A DNA stretch of 64,000 nt, from positions 28,386,501 to 28,450,500 of the forward strand of contig CM060895.1 in the NCBI GenBank assembly GCA_030762935.1, given 5' to 3'. The position numbers were made by a program, and so were the translations under genes. Of the stretch, positions 46,493 through 60,027 are shown one piece after another. The DNA is from Hymenopus coronatus (Eukaryota; Arthropoda; Insecta; Mantodea; Hymenopodidae). The notes beneath the pieces are model-generated. The model was not told the DNA's origin. It saw nothing but the letters and a program-made list of their open reading frames with translations, and did no database searches. The stretch's first letter is position 1. Each line of letters starts with the position of its first letter.

Positions 46493-47397
46493 AAAAAAAT
46501 CTGATGTGTTACACTCACAAGACTTTCTCTAGCCATTCTACAAACTTCTTACATAAAATTATTCTTCTTTCTGCACCATGTTAATCGAGGTATTCAGCAT
46601 AATGTTCTTATTACTTAGTTCCTTATAAGTAGGAACAAAATAAGGGAATACACTAGGCTAAATCGATAGTCAAATGTTTTAAAAGCTGTCGTTATGCGAT
46701 TGTCATTACAAATCACTTCTTTTCTTGGCCAGGAGTAGAACAAAAGAAAAACAGACACTCCCTTCTGAGAAAAGTATAAGTACTTCACAACTGAAACTAA
46801 TTACAATGAATATCTCGAAAACGGTAAGCTCCACGAAAAAAATGTATATGATGTAAATTGTGTATTTTAACAAGGCCTACATTTTTTGTATAGTAAGTTT
46901 TTGTCTATCTCTTACGGTTTATTAGTTATGCCAAATTAAGCAAAATTCATCCAGAATAAACAGGTCTTTAGAAGCTATTCCCAGAAAATTCAAGGTATAC
47001 ATTTTATTTGTCAGGTAAATATCTTTAATATATAGGATATCTTAATCAAAATCGCTAGAGCCATTTTTAAGAAAATCAAAATTTTCGGTAAAAGTTCCAT
47101 GTAAAGGATAGTTTGGGGTGGGGGGATTTTTCTCAAAATCTTTGTGTCGCATCCCTGGAAGATACTAAACTTAAATACCAAGTTTGGTATTTTAGCTACT
47201 TTTCGTTTTTTGAGTTTCGTGTTCACAGACACACAGACACACACACACAAGGACCTTTTTCTGGAAATGCTTTTTCTGGTTTCAAGGGGTCCTAAAACAT
47301 GTATTTCCGGTGAAATCTCGACATCAAATGTTTGGGTGGAATGCAATACTTCTCTATCCTTATGTACATTGTACATACGGGGCAAGAGAAAGTAAAA
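46493..47397 (+). repeat. IR-A copy F, near full length
   Basis: Starts AAAAAAATCTGATGTGTTAC then GACTTTCTCTAG. It carries all body blocks including GGATAGTTTGGGGTGGGGGG, a short CA tract and GGTGAAATCTCGACATCAAA, and ends CAAGAGAAAGTAAAAAC. Together with B and I it defines both ends of the family. Confidence 0.88.
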
Positions 47398-47399
47398 AC

Positions 47400-48690
47400 A
47401 TGGAATGTTCAACTGCTCCTTCCAACTCTCCCCCTTAATTTAACTTTTCTGTTTGAGTTTGAGAACCATTATTACTTCAAAAATACACTTTGTTACATTA
47501 GGTGCATCACAGTCAGTCCTAATTCAAGTAGTTATTATTAACTAACTAATAATTAACTACTATTATATAGTAGTAACTAACCACAGAGAATTAGCTGAAA
47601 ATGGCCAGGCTCAAATAAGGACATGTACTTAGCTCTGAAATAAATAAATACTAAACTAACTTCTACACACAACTTGGCTAGCCTATAAGCTATCTGTTTC
47701 TTTGAGACATATACTCTAAATTAATTACACTTTCATTATGCAAATCTTTTACAAATTTATATTTCACATAATTTCTGAATTGGGGGATATGGCTTTTTCA
47801 ACAGTTTAATACAAGGTTGATTATCTTCAGTCACCCTCCGTAGCATATGGTTATCATGCTAGCCTCTAATATCCACGGTTGCAGGTTCACAACCAGTTCA
47901 AAACCAGGTGGGGAATTTTTTAGACATAAAAATTCATAGCATCGATAAATTCACTATCTTTCACATTTTTCTTTGTGTTGCACAGCTACTTGCTGTAATA
48001 GTCATCTAAGAAACTGTACTGCCTAATAGTGCCTAACCTGAAAAATCTTAGGTGGAGTAATTTCTAAAGGTATTGCTTGCTATATATCACACTCACTCAT
48101 TTGGAATCATTCAAGGAAATTTATGAAATACCTTTTGTAATCAATCAGTTGCCTCCTTCTATTCAGGAAACATGAATTTCAAGAGATTTCGGAAGCTTTC
48201 CTAAATGTTTTACTTTCAACTCTTGACATTATAGCATGCTTTACGTATCTTAAGTCTTAATTTTTGCTTGCATCAATTATTATGTCATAAACAATAGAAT
48301 TGCTTATCATTATAATAGATAATACTTTAAGTGCCAGAGCAATTCCTGAGGCCTGTATGCAATTCTCATTGGGCTGCTGTAGACCATATGATTGCTATGC
48401 TTAGGGTGATTAAATCACAAGAGATAGAAGAGCGAAAAAAGAAGGCTCTAAAATTACAACAGAATAAATGCAAGCAAGAAAGTTGTAACTCAAAGTTTTC
48501 TTTCTACAAGGTTTGTTACCATGAAAGTGAGCCTTATATGTCCTGAAAATTGTCTCTAACAAGCAAATTTCCCCAAAAATTAACTATTTTTATTGCCATT
48601 GCATTTTGATTAAAAAAAAAAAAAACAACAACATAATAGTTTATTTGCCTTTTACATGCTACAGATATTCTGCCTATGGCTATTTTAGTT
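47400..48690. other. Intron 9 stretch; only a SINE-like fragment recognised
   Basis: AT-rich; contains the SINE-like piece listed separately at 47832-47960 and an A-run at about 48613-48625. No coding similarity. Confidence 0.5.
47832..47960 (+). repeat. SINE, family I-like, 5' part
   Basis: CACCCTCCGTAGCATATGGT is followed by TATCATGCTAGCCTCTAATA and a GGTTCACAACC B-box-like element, matching the head of the family I SINEs at 38.6 and 40.4 kb; the body is diverged or absent. Confidence 0.55.
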
Positions 48691-49131
48691 TAATCCCCCC
48701 AGGGACCTACTACGGTAGGTATGGGTTTGGCGCACCCGGGGTCCCAAGCCAACCTTAACTCCCCCTTGTGGGCAACCTCTTAGTGATGAGGCAGTCAGTA
48801 GGTCAAAATGCCCACCCATGTGTAGGCCTTGTGTGGAGACCCATGTTGGTGGAAAGGAATATCCTGGTTGGTTGAGGGTTATGTATCTGAGCCTGGGCCC
48901 TCTGTCTTTTCAGTCACTAAGGAAGGTCACCAAATTTAATACACCGCTTTGGTTTCTGCTTCACCTAAACGGGAGGCTAGGGACTAGCCCATCCCTAGTC
49001 AATCGGCCAGGACTAGGTAATATAAGGAACTCCAGGGTGAGTGGGATGGCTAGCCTGCTATATCCCCCGGTGTAGCCCTGTCATCCCAGTGGGGTTGGAG
49101 AGCACGGGTGGATGAAAATTAAAAATTATTT

Positions 49132-50510
49132 TCATGGCAAAAACAAAAAAATCCATTAAATATGGTACAGAGTTTGGAAAAGAAGTAGTCGAGTGTTGTG
49201 GTCCTCACTATTTGATTGTTAATAGAACATAGGAAGGAAGAAAGTTCTCTAGTGTAAGCCCTTTTGTCATTCAAAATGGTCTTGATAACATTGCTGGTCC
49301 TGTAAAATCTGCATGCTCGTAATGCCATGCTTCTGGTAGAAGCACATTCAGCATCCCAGGCTATAAAAATATTAACGGTCAAAATGTTAGCCAGCTATCC
49401 AGTAAAGGTTGACGTACATAAAACCTTGAACTCCTCACGCGGTGTGATAATCACCCATGCAATGGACGGTTTAACCAGTGAGGAAATTCAAGGAAATGCT
49501 GCTCCTCAAGACATCACATCTAAGCATCATTTTCAAAGAAAAGGGAATGGAAAATTTGTGCCTACCTGTACCCTATTTGTTACATTTGATTGGGTAGATC
49601 TCCTACAAAGGATAATGACAGGGTATGAATTCATTGAGGAAAGACCGTATATACCAAACCCGCTCAGATATTATAAATGTTAGCCCTTTGGCCACACCAG
49701 TGAATTCCAACGGCGAATCTATCTGTATCAACTAAAATCTCGCATGATGGAGAATGCACATCACCTCCAACGTGTGTTAACTCTAACGTGAACATCCGTC
49801 AAGTTCTCCATAATTGTCCCCATTTTGCAGAGGAAAAGACAGTCCAGGAGATTCGGATTAAAGGGAAGGTGTCCTTCTTGAAAGCCCAGAAACTCTTGCA
49901 AACCTGCCAAGCCTCTGTCCTAAAGTATGGTACCTATAGCTCAGTTGTAGCTAAATTGGTAGAACAGGAAATCGCAACTCAAACCTGTGAATAAAAATGA
50001 TGCCACTATTGCAGAAAAGGTTCTCACAGTCAGCTCTCTTCCTAGGCTTTCGACATCAATATTTAAGTCAGTAGCAACATCTCCTACATCTGAAACTGTA
50101 AAAAAGGCTAAAGTTAAATCGCCACCAAAGCTATCAACCTCGACCAACAAGACTGGTAAGCTAATAATATATAAAGAGCCAGAAAGAAAGTTCAAGATCA
50201 GTTATGAGAGAACCGACTTCTTCAAGCAAAGTATAAATTCTAATCCCAAAACAACAGTCCACAGAGATCGTCTTCTGAGGATTCATCTGGGAAGGACTCA
50301 GGTTGGTGACATTCATCTTCGCTGGTCTCTATTTCTAATCGGTTTGAGGTATTCAAAACAAAATTTTCAATTGAAAAGGATTCCTCCCAAGTGGAGGAGA
50401 TGGAGGAAGGTGATACTGACCTCACTGCCAAAAGGATAGTGAGAAAGAGCCAGGACCATCCTCCTATTGAAGGGTTTAGCCCGACACCTAAAAAGAATAA
50501 ACTGAACTGA
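49132..50510 (+). pseudogene. LINE ORF1 (gag-like nucleic acid binding), broken
   Basis: Starts MAKTKKSIKYGTEFGKEV and, in another frame from 49327, reads MLLVEAHSASQAIKILTVKM then TLNSSRGVIITHAMDGLTSE and EERPYIPNPLRYYKC. The last Cys opens a zinc-knuckle that is interrupted by a stop at 49681. A second Cys-rich piece, HNCPHFAEEKTVQEIRIKGK, follows in yet another frame. The RPYIPNPLRCxKC pattern is diagnostic for ORF1 of I/Jockey-type LINEs. The protein would coat the LINE RNA; this copy cannot make it. Confidence 0.82.
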
Positions 50511-50570
50511 CCTCTGCAGCCTTCAAAAAAGAAACAACCACAATGTACAACTTCTCCCATTATAAGGAAC

Positions 50571-53500
50571 ATGGCTATCCTACAATGGAACTTATGCGGA
50601 ATAAGAACACATCGACCTGAGCTTGAACTGTTGCTTAACCAGAATGATCATTTGGTCGTATGTTTGCAAGAGACTAAGCTCCGTCCACAAGACAGCTTCA
50701 AAATCAAACGGTACACGGAGGTGCTATGAAGCTCATCAGAGATGATATATTCTCGCAATCAGTATCATTATAGTCAGGCATCCAGTCAGTGGCTGTAAAG
50801 AATAAACTGTCATCAACCAGATTTACCATTTGTAATATATACATCTTCCTCCGTGTGACGACCTCTCGCTTACTGACTTAGGGGATTTAGTTCCTCAACT
50901 ACCAACACCTTTTCTTTTGGTAGGCGATGTGAATGCCCACCATCCACTTTGGGGCTCACGTTGGGCTTGTGCTTGAGGTAAGGTAATTGCCGATTTCTTG
51001 AACAATTATAACGTAACTCTCTTGAACACTGAAGTGCCTACATTTCTTTCTGATGCTTTCAACAGTTTTTCACAACTGGATTTAGCAGTTTGTTAACCAC
51101 AATTAGCATGTTCCTTACAGCGGAATATCATCTCTGATTTACATTCGAGTGACTACTTTCCATGTTTTATTAGTTTCTTGATACATGATGCATGTTCCAC
51201 ATGTTTACCTAGATGGCACATAGATCAAACCAACTGCAACCTTTACTCCTGGTTGGCTGCCTTTGTTACAACAAGTACGACTCTGTGAATGTATTAGCGG
51301 AACACATCACGATATTCTTGATGCTGCTGAGCAGTCTATTCCATGATCGACGACCCAAACCTGTCGTCGATTTCCGGTACCTTGGTGGACGGATGAATGC
51401 TGGAATGCCATTTGTGCCTGCAGGCGTGCTCTCAGGAGTTTTCAACGTCGCCCAACACTGGATAACCTGATAGAGTATAAAAAGAAGCATGCCAAATCTA
51501 GGCAAGTTATTAAGGATAGTAAAAAGACATCATGGAGCAAGTTTGTAGCATCATTCAATCGACATACACTTTCCTCTATCGTATGGGATAAGTTAAGGCG
51601 CGTGGACAACTCATACGCCAATCGCTGGTCTTAAAACAGCAGTAGATGTTGATAAGTTTGACATGGCCAACACTTTTGGCAGTGCTTTCGCCCAAGTGTC
51701 TAGCTCAGATAATTATTCGCCTGAGTTTCTTACTGTTAAGGCTCAGGTGGAATTGCAAGGTTTCAACTTTTATTCTAGAAATCTTGAAGATTACAATCGC
51801 CTCTTCGCCATGATTGAGTTAGACCATGCACTATCATCTTCGCGAAACTCTGCACCAAATCCCTGTGGAATACACATCCAAATGTTGCAACATCTCTCTC
51901 CTGAAGCTAGGACTTTCCAGCTCAAGGTCTATAATCACATTTGGCTTGAGTTCCAGAAAAGTGGCGTACCTATTCTGAAACCTGGAAAGGATTGTTTTCT
52001 TGCATTCAGCTACTATCCTATTTCCCTCACCAGTTGCATTTGCAAGGTGATGGAACGCATAATTAATGGAAATTTGACATGGTGGCTGGAAACTCACAAC
52101 CTACTGACCAACACCCAGTTCGGTTTTAGACGACCTCGGTCAGCAGCCGACCACCTTGTCTCAATTTCAACGCAGATAATGAATGGATTAATGAAGAACT
52201 GTCAAACCGTTGGGGTATTGTTTGACCTCGAAAAGGCTTATGATACGTGTTGGCGAGCAGGGATATATTCCCTATACAAGTGGAACATACATGGGCGCCT
52301 TCTGTTATTCATTCAGGAGTTTGTGAGATACCGCGTTTTTTGAGCAGGGGTGAGCTTGGTTTAATCGAATATTTTTGTTCAAGAGAACAGAGTGCCACAG
52401 GGATCGGTACTAAGCATCATGCTGTTTTCCATAGCAATTAATTCTATCTCAAAATGTATTTTCCCAAGAGTATCATTCTGCTTATTTTTAGACGAGTTTG
52501 CCATCTATTGTACTCCTTAGTGCACATCTTTTTTGGAATGCGGTCTGCAGTGGTGTTTGGACAGCCTTTCAGATTGGAGCTCTAAAAACAGCTTTTGCTT
52601 CTCCACTGAGAAGTCACTTGCATGAACTTTTGGCGCTGCAGGAGGCGATTACCACCTTTGCTGCACTTTGGTCCAGTTTTACTACCATTCGCGGATGAGA
52701 CGAGATTCCTTAGGTTGATATTCGATAGAAAACTTTGTTGGTCACCACATATAGTACAGCTGAAAGGGCTCTGTAACCGTTTTCTGAATATTTTACAGAT
52801 AGTAAGTTGCAAATCTTGGGGAGCGGATTGGACAGTATTGCTGCGAGTTGATCCGAGCCAAGTTAGATTATGGCTGCTTAGATTATTCTTCGGCAAACCA
52901 GCTGTGATGAGAAGACTAGACACTGCCCATAACCAGGGTATTCGTGTGGCTGTTGGAGCTTTTCCAACCAGTCCAGTAGCCAGCCTTTATGCTGAATTGG
53001 CAGAACTCCCTCTGCAGTGAAGGCTTGATATCCTGTTAACAAATTATGGCTCTGGGCTAAAGTGCATGCCTTCGCATCCAACGTTCACTACTTTTTTTAA
53101 CATCGAGCTGGACAAACGTTATAGAAATATCTCAATTAGTCCATGGCCTCCAGGATTTCGCTTCTAAGAGCTTCTTCAGAAGCACGATTTTGTAATGCCT
53201 AGAATGTTTCCCAAGGGGGAAAGGATGCACCCACCTTGGTTATGCACAACATCCCATATAACCCTTGGTATGCTAGCATACCAAAGTCTATAATGCCCGT
53301 TTCTAGTATTGTTAGATGTTTTTTAGAATTTTTGTCAAATTACAATGACTGAATTTGTATATTTACTGATGGAAGTAAGTGCACCGATGGGGTCTTTGTT
53401 TATGATACCGAACAATACACATTCGGTTTTCATTGTGGTACTTCCATTTATAGTGCGGAGCTGTATGCAATTTAGCAAGCCATTCTGCATGTTGATCATC

Positions 53501-54110
53501 AAAATTTGAGTGACTGCCTTATATTCAGTGGACTTCAGAGCCTCAGATATCTGCACAACTACCATCCTATTGTGCAGAGTGTCCTTCACACTTTATATGC
53601 TTCTGGGGTTAATGTGGAGTGTGCATGGATTTCTAGTCACTTTGGCTTGCCAGGGAATGGATTTTGCGGCAAAGACAGCAACCACCAAGCCCAGTACAAA
53701 AATTTCTTGTGTAATATCTTTAGGCTACTTGTGCACAAGCGATACTTTCATGCTGGCATGAAGAGTGATCAGTTGTCCATGGAAACAAGCTTAGAGTAGC
53801 GAAGGATCTTCCAATAAACTGGGTAACTTCCTCTCATCAATCTCGATGGGAAGAAGTAATTTTGGCTCGTTTGCATATTGGCCACTGCAATTTTACACAT
53901 TCTTAAGAGTGAATCTGCTCCTTTGTGTCCGCTATATGGAGAAGATTTTTCTGTTTGTTATGTGTTGCTAGATTGTGTTAATCTAGCACATATTGGGGAA
54001 TCACTGCAACTTCCGGTCAACCTTGCAGAAGTCCTCACGGACAATAATTGTGCGGTAGCTAAGATTTTTAAATCTTTTTCAAAGATGACTTTTAAATTAT
54101 GGATTTAGTT
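50571..54110 (+). pseudogene. LINE ORF2 (endonuclease-RT-RNase H), broken
   Basis: ATG 50571 opens MAILQWNLCGIRTHRPELEL and VVCLQETKLRPQDSF, the start of an APE endonuclease; VGDVNAHHPLWGSRWAC (about 50930) is its GDFNAHH box. The RT has a 226-codon open piece at 51663-52343 with PISLTSCICKVMERIINGNL, NTQFGFRRPRSAADHLVSIS and VLFDLEKAYDTCWRAG (motif with catalytic Asp). The YADD box region near 52490 is degraded. RNase H pieces: YTDGSKCTDGVFVYD (53360), STIYSAELYAI (with Glu), and WISSHFGLPGN (53625) with the active-site His; the usual third acidic DS has become SG. Numerous stops. Confidence 0.85.
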
Positions 54111-54349
54111 GTTTTTACCCTTGTTTTTGCATCAGCTTTGACATTTTTTTCTGAAATCACCAATCTATGGCTTTTGCTGTGATCACTTTTATACATTGAA
54201 TTTTGGATCTAACTCCTGTTCGTATTTATAATATTTCCTTTTGATCCTTATCTCTGGCTTTTGCCATGATTTGTTTGATAAGGGTGCTGATGACCTTGTA
54301 AATGAGCGCTCTTAAACACTAACCATTGTCATCATCGTTGTCGTCGTCG

Positions 54350-54391
<42 letters not shown>

Positions 54392-54395
54392 CCAT

Positions 54396-55217
54396 AGTTT
54401 AAGGAAAGAAACACTTTTAGTAATGAGTTCACAAAAACAATGTATGTTATTTTTCAGTTGCCTAACTTGAATTAACATGTTTGCTGCAAACTATCAAATT
54501 CAAATTTAAATTGAATTTTTGCACATGCGCAGACGCGCATGCATGCACAGACGCGCATGCATGCACACACACACGCACACCTGCGCTCACGCACCTACGT
54601 GTCACTTCAAACTTTAAACTGTATAAATATTATAATATTTGAAATGGGATAAAAACAAAAGAAGTCACATACTGGGCATGCAATGGGGTTTGGTTTTCCT
54701 TCTTTTTTTCCTTTTTTTTTTCTTTTTTCCAGTTCACCATTATTATGGGTACAGTTTTGTTGAGAAAACATTAATAATTTTATTCATACTGCTACAAGGA
54801 TGTGTAAGTTATAAATAATGGCTCTATCACTGAACGATAGGATACAGCTGATTCAATGTCATTTTGAATTCAAGAGGAGTTTTTTTCGGTTTGAGAAAAT
54901 TTGGAATTATTTAACAATTTAAGACCAGCCATTAGTAATGTTTCAAAAAAGTGTCTGCTGCAATCTCTGGATCTCAACCCAACCAACTGCCTTTTGGTTA
55001 TGGGATAAAGAATGTGTCTTTCTGACTTATCCAATTACCCAATAGCAGCTGAAAGGAGCTCTCGCTAGACATCATCTGCAAAATGCTGTGCATAGAATTG
55101 CAGAAAGAATGATGTACATTGAACAAGAGAAAAGAGGATATTTTTGCAATGTTTTATAAAACCCATTGTTTACCCAGTATGTGGCTTCTTTTAGTAATTT
55201 CCTATTTCAAGTACAAA
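54396..55217. other. Intron 9: CA/GCATGC-rich tract plus unidentified DNA
   Basis: At 54523-54600 ACGCGCATGCATGCACAGAC-type alternating purine-pyrimidine repeats lead into (CA)n, a sequence type able to form Z-DNA. At 54820-55150 a Tc1-like transposase N-terminus is hinted at (LNDRIQLIQCHFEFKRS then QQLKGALARHHLQNAVHRI) but frames are broken and I call it only weakly. Confidence 0.5.
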
Positions 55218-55219
55218 TA

Positions 55220-56177
55220 CAGGGTGTATATAAATGAATATCGGGGTTTTAACTTTTTATAATATTTATTACATTCAACTTACAGATATAAATGATATGT
55301 CAAATGAAAATGCAACTCAAACAGTTTTTGTTTGTTGACACAAGTGCACATGTGCATGCAATGTTTCTGCCGCAATCCGCTAGACAGCGGTAGAAGCAAA
55401 AATGGTGACTAGTAAACAGAAATCATGACGATTTTATGGATCGTGTTGTCTTCAGTGATGAATGACCTTTCACCTTAGTGGACATGTTAACACTCATAAT
55501 GTGCGCATCTGGGGCTCAGAAAATCCTCACGAGATGGTACAAATGCAACGAGATTCCCCTAAAGTGAATGTTTTTTGTGCCGTATCCCGGCAAAAAGTTT
55601 ATGGGCCTTTCGTTTTTGGTGAACCTACTGTAACTGGCACCTCTTACCTTGGTACACTAGAGCAATGGCTCTTCCCTCAGTTGGAAGAAAATGAGCCAGA
55701 GAACTTCATTTTCCAGCAGGATGGTGCGCCACCTCACTGGCATAACGAAGTATGCGATTGATTGAACGTCACTGTACCCGAGAGCTGGATAGGCCACAAG
55801 GGCCCCAATGACAGGGCTTGCTATGCATGGCCTCCACGTTCTCCTGACCTAACACCATGCGATTTTTACCTTTGGGGCTTCATCAAGGATCATATGTACG
55901 TGCCTCCGCTACCAGCTGACCTCCCTGAATTAAGAAACCGGATTAAAGCAGCTGTTGCTACAATTACTGAATACACACTTATCAACGTTTGAGAAGAACT
56001 CGGCTATAGACTTTATGTGTGCCGTGTGACAAAGGGTAGTCACATTGAACATTTATAAGCTTCTTGGTAAAACTGTTTGAGTTGCTTTTTCATTTGACAT
56101 ATCATTCATAACTGTAAGTTGAATGTAATAAATATAATAAAGAGTTAAAACACCGATATTCATTTATATACACCCTG
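55220..56177 (+). mobile_element. Tc1/mariner-superfamily element with ~109-bp inverted ends, internally deleted
   Basis: 958 bases flanked by TA at 55218-55219 and 56178-56179. The inverted ends match for about 109 bases (CAGGGTGTATATAAATGAAT inwards to CAACTCAAACAGTTTTT). Inside, the transposase lacks its DNA-binding half: FMDRVVFSDE then a stop, then HVNTHNVRIWGSENPHEMVQ, KVNVFCAVSRQKVYGPFVFG, NFIFQQDGAPPHWHNEV, ACYAWPPRSPDLTPCDFYLW and YVPPLPADLPELRNRIKAAV. Acidic residues of the triad can be assigned to FSDE, QQDGAPPH and SPDLTPCD. It is the younger relative of 11424-12491. Confidence 0.92.
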
Positions 56178-56189
56178 TATTTATAACAA

Positions 56190-59100
56190 TTTGAAGTTTG
56201 AAGTGACTTTTGAATGACCTTACATGTCAGAAGGCCACCACACTTCATGCTACAAGCTACAAATACTTATCTGAAGACCTCACTTTTTCTAAGAGTTGTG
56301 GTTTGTTTAACAGCTATTTGTAGAAATCAATCCAAAGGAATTTCTTAAAATTGTATTGCATCATGAAGAGGCCTTTTCCAGATTCTATATTGAATCTAGT
56401 TCTTCCATTCATCCACTGTGATGAAAGTGAAAATATCCTTTCTACATTTGCATTGCATCTGGTATAGAAATAAATACTCACCTATTCTGAAAACTTCTGA
56501 ATGGCAATCCACAGATTTACTTTTTGGATAAGGTAAGTGCACCATTTCTCACTGTAAGTCAAGTCATGAAGTCCAGAATTTTCATTTAGAAATTTAAATT
56601 ACAAAACTGGTCATGAAATTTATATCAGTAATAGAAATTCCTTTACTCCATAAATGTGTGGTAAATTTTTCAATTTCATATTAAGCCATTTAAAGTTATG
56701 AAAATTTCTTTGAAAGCTATTGAAATTTGTCAAAGTTCCCAGTACATTTTTTCAAGTACTGCACGTAAGACAGATATAGTGACATAGGCTTGTCATAAAC
56801 TACCGTGTTTCTTTTGTTAAGCTCTTCTTCTGCCTATTTTAATATTTCCTTAGCTTTCATATACTTAAAAAAAACCTTGAAATCTGTTTTTAAAACCATA
56901 TAAACAAGATTAAAATTTCAACTATAGAATTGCATTCTTTTTTTGATTCCTGAATTTTACAATTAAATCAAGGAATGTAAATGCAAAGATAGGCATTTAG
57001 TGCATTGTCAAAATATTTTAAAAAAATCAATTTAGACTGAGACAGAAAGCATAACTTTAATGCAGCGACAGTTCAAGTACTCTTGCAATTACAGGGAGGA
57101 GTAATAACCACTTTGTTTTACTATGGCTTAGTAAATTTTATAATTTATCTCAACAAATTCACAGAATGATTTTACCTGCTCTGTTCCCACCACAATAAGA
57201 AATAAATGTGCAATTTTAGTACAGTACTTTCCACATGAATTAACAGAGTGTCAGTTCTGTGTTGAAGAGCATTGATCAAGATGTGAACTGCAAACCTATT
57301 CCAACCAAATCACCATTTATTTATTTACTTTTTTTTTTTAAATGTTATATACATATTTCTCTGGTTTATGTATGATACCCCTAAAATTAGTATTGGTATT
57401 GTCTCCTGAAAAGTATACACAAGTTCTCCAATGTAATTAATATAAAACCCACTATAGTTTCATAGGAACTTATTTTAAATCAAGCAGTTTTGTTGCTATG
57501 CTTCTTGATTTACAGTGAAAATGTTATTAGAATCGGAAACATTTTTATACTGCCATGGTTACTTCCATTGATGGACACACCAAAACAAGAAATTCCTTTC
57601 ATACACTCAGCAATGACTGACTTCATTCACATGTGGCATAATAACTTTAGTTGGCTTTCAGTTTTTGTTCTTGCAGAAAAAAGTTTCTGAGCCAAATTAT
57701 TATATAAATTTCTTGATTCAGTTTTGAAGTACAGTCCACTGATCTAAAACTAAAATGTTGCCTAATGGTTTGGAAAGCAAATGCTTCCTCCCTGGCCAAC
57801 ATGCAATGTACAAGGGCTGATGTTTGTTGTTGCTAATGGAACACATTATCCAATGTGTAGGTTGAACTATAACTTTACAAGTTATTTTTGTGCTTTTACA
57901 GAGCATTGTGGTGATCCAAATCCTTGCAGCCTAGTGATAACACAAAAATAAAAATAAAAAAAATTATCAAATTTGCAAAACTCAAATTTTAATGGACAAT
58001 GTTTTCGTAGAGTTTTCAAAATGTTTTGTGCACATTACCGTTTTGAAATTTCCAGAAAATGGGGACTAGAAAGTTTTTGAATTTTGATATGCCTAAAAAG
58101 TGGAATTGGATCATTTTCAACATACTAAAATTTGAAGATAGTCTTTTTACATCAAGTATTTTATGTTATCTAATTTATCAAGATGAAAAGACAATAATCA
58201 ATTTGGTTAAAATCAAGATTGCATTATGTTTCTTCATTATTTAAATAAATAATGGGCTATATGATAAGTACCAACATGCTAATATGTTAATTTCATTGTT
58301 AATCAACTAACCACTTTCGACAATTGCTTCTGTATTTAATTTTTTTTTTAAAAAACTTGCATGAAAACAAGGTCATATTCAGAATGGTAACCATACTGAA
58401 AACATTTTGAAAACATGACAAGCATTTATTTTTAATGATTTAAATTATTGTTTACTCTTGAGGCAGATAACCATACAGTTTCTTGTAACTTGTTTATTAA
58501 CAACAGAAACTAAAGTTCCAGCGCCATACATCTTGTATTCAACTTCAAATTCATTCCTCCCATTCTTAAAAGAAGGGTATTTGGTTAAAGTTCATTATTA
58601 AACTTACATTCATGTTTAGGCTGTTTGGCGTAGTACTTAAGATCTTAAAAAACACAAGATAAATCTCACAATGCCTGGACACAAAAAGCATGCAGACTCA
58701 TGAACCACTGCATGCATACCAGAAAACAATGATGCATACAAGGAAAGGAACACACAAATGCTTCATTTGTTGATAAACACAAGAAGCTACCATTTTTTTT
58801 TATTGTCATTGCATTACACTTAATCATATCTGCTATACTACATATGTACTTAGGAAACTTAATAGTCTCAAAATCCATGAGAAAATAATGAAGACACCAA
58901 GAGGAGGACATTTTTTGATTTTCTAAAAATCTGCCTGGACTCCGGAAAAATCTACAAAAATGATGACATTGAATCAATCTGGATGCCTAGTCATCCTAGC
59001 TATGTTTCTGGATCACTTTATGCCAGTAATTCACTAAAAAATTTAATATTACCAGGACCTCTATGAACCTTATCTAATTCTTACTACCGCTGGGGTTGGC

Positions 59101-59985
59101 ATTTTTGGGGTATAATTTCAATATCATAAAATGTGATCATTTAACTTTACTGTAACAACAAACAACAAACTTTATTATAAACTGTGTTTAAATGCAATTA
59201 TAATTAGAACTTAGTAATGCTAATAAGGAAAAAACATCATTTTGATTATAAGTCAAGAATGAATATAGTTCTAATACACAAAGCTCACAAATTGGAGTGT
59301 TTGAAGTGTTTTTGAAATGATTGATTATTAAAATTAACACTGCAATGTAAGCAAAATTGAGGTTTACCATTGCATTCTTCCCAATAGGTATTAATTTCTT
59401 GACTTTATTTTTTGATAAATTTCCTTTGAGTTTCTTTTTGTAATGTCTCTTATAATACTTTTGAACATTATGAGGTGGTTTGTTGTGTTTCTTCAGGGTA
59501 CCTATATGTATACATAGATTTCCTTTTCTTAGAACTAAAGAGCACTACTAAAAGAGCACCATACAATGGATTTTCACGAAAATAAATACAGCAGTCAAAT
59601 TCTAGAAAATTTCCTGATGTATCTTTCCGAATTGTATGGGCAATCTGGGACACTGGCATATCATTTCCATTTCCAAGGTTTGGAACATTTGGGAGACTGA
59701 GATGAGTCATCTTCAGCAGGGTTGTAACTACCACTCAAAAGTATATGGAGTTCCTAATTCAGTCAGAATTCCTCAAAGCCAAAAGAATATGGATCTGTGA
59801 AGAGTAGGAATTGATATAGCACAAATATCCAGACTTTGAGATGTGTTAAGGGTGCTAAAATTATTCACAGTTTGTTGCCTTTTTTCGAGGTACTAGCTTA
59901 GAGTCACATTTATTGCCATTTCCAGAACTCTTCTAGCACACCCATTCATTTTGTTTAGACAAACTATATGTATCATTAGCATGCA
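56190..59985. other. Intron 9, last 3.8 kb, nothing recognised
   Basis: Uniformly AT-rich sequence on both strands with only short AT-driven open frames. I found no exon-like block, no recognised repeat and no tRNA-like sequence. T-runs (about 57330, 58335, 58793) are the only simple sequence. The phase match across this intron argues that no FASN exon is missed here. Confidence 0.5.
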
Positions 59986-59991
59986 TAAACG

Positions 59992-60024
<33 letters not shown>
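59985..60024 (+). repeat. (CA)n tract, left remnant of IR-A copy G
   Basis: CGCACGCACACACAC leads to a CA run that ends where the SINE starts; the right end of an IR-A copy resumes on the other side of the SINE at about 60245. Confidence 0.6.

Positions 60025-60027
<3 letters not shown>

Larger units (their letters stand above)
48697..54395 (+). mobile_element. Long I-type LINE (ORF1, endonuclease, RT, RNase H), decayed
   Basis: A nearly full-length non-LTR retrotransposon of about 5.7 kb, from a GC-rich 5' UTR (CCCCAGGGACCTACTACGGT) to a (TCATCA)n tail at 54340-54390. Order: ORF1 with Cys-rich nucleic-acid-binding segment (49132-50510), APE-type endonuclease (50571 on), RT (about 51660-52700), RNase H (about 53345-53690) and a degraded Cys-His end. 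The RNase H and the tail place it in the I group. Stops and frameshifts are scattered through both frames, so it is inactive. Confidence 0.9.

Noticed and set aside
56190..59985. Search for a missed FASN exon or nested gene
   Set aside because: No exon-like block with matching phase or similarity; exons i and j already join in phase and in protein alignment.
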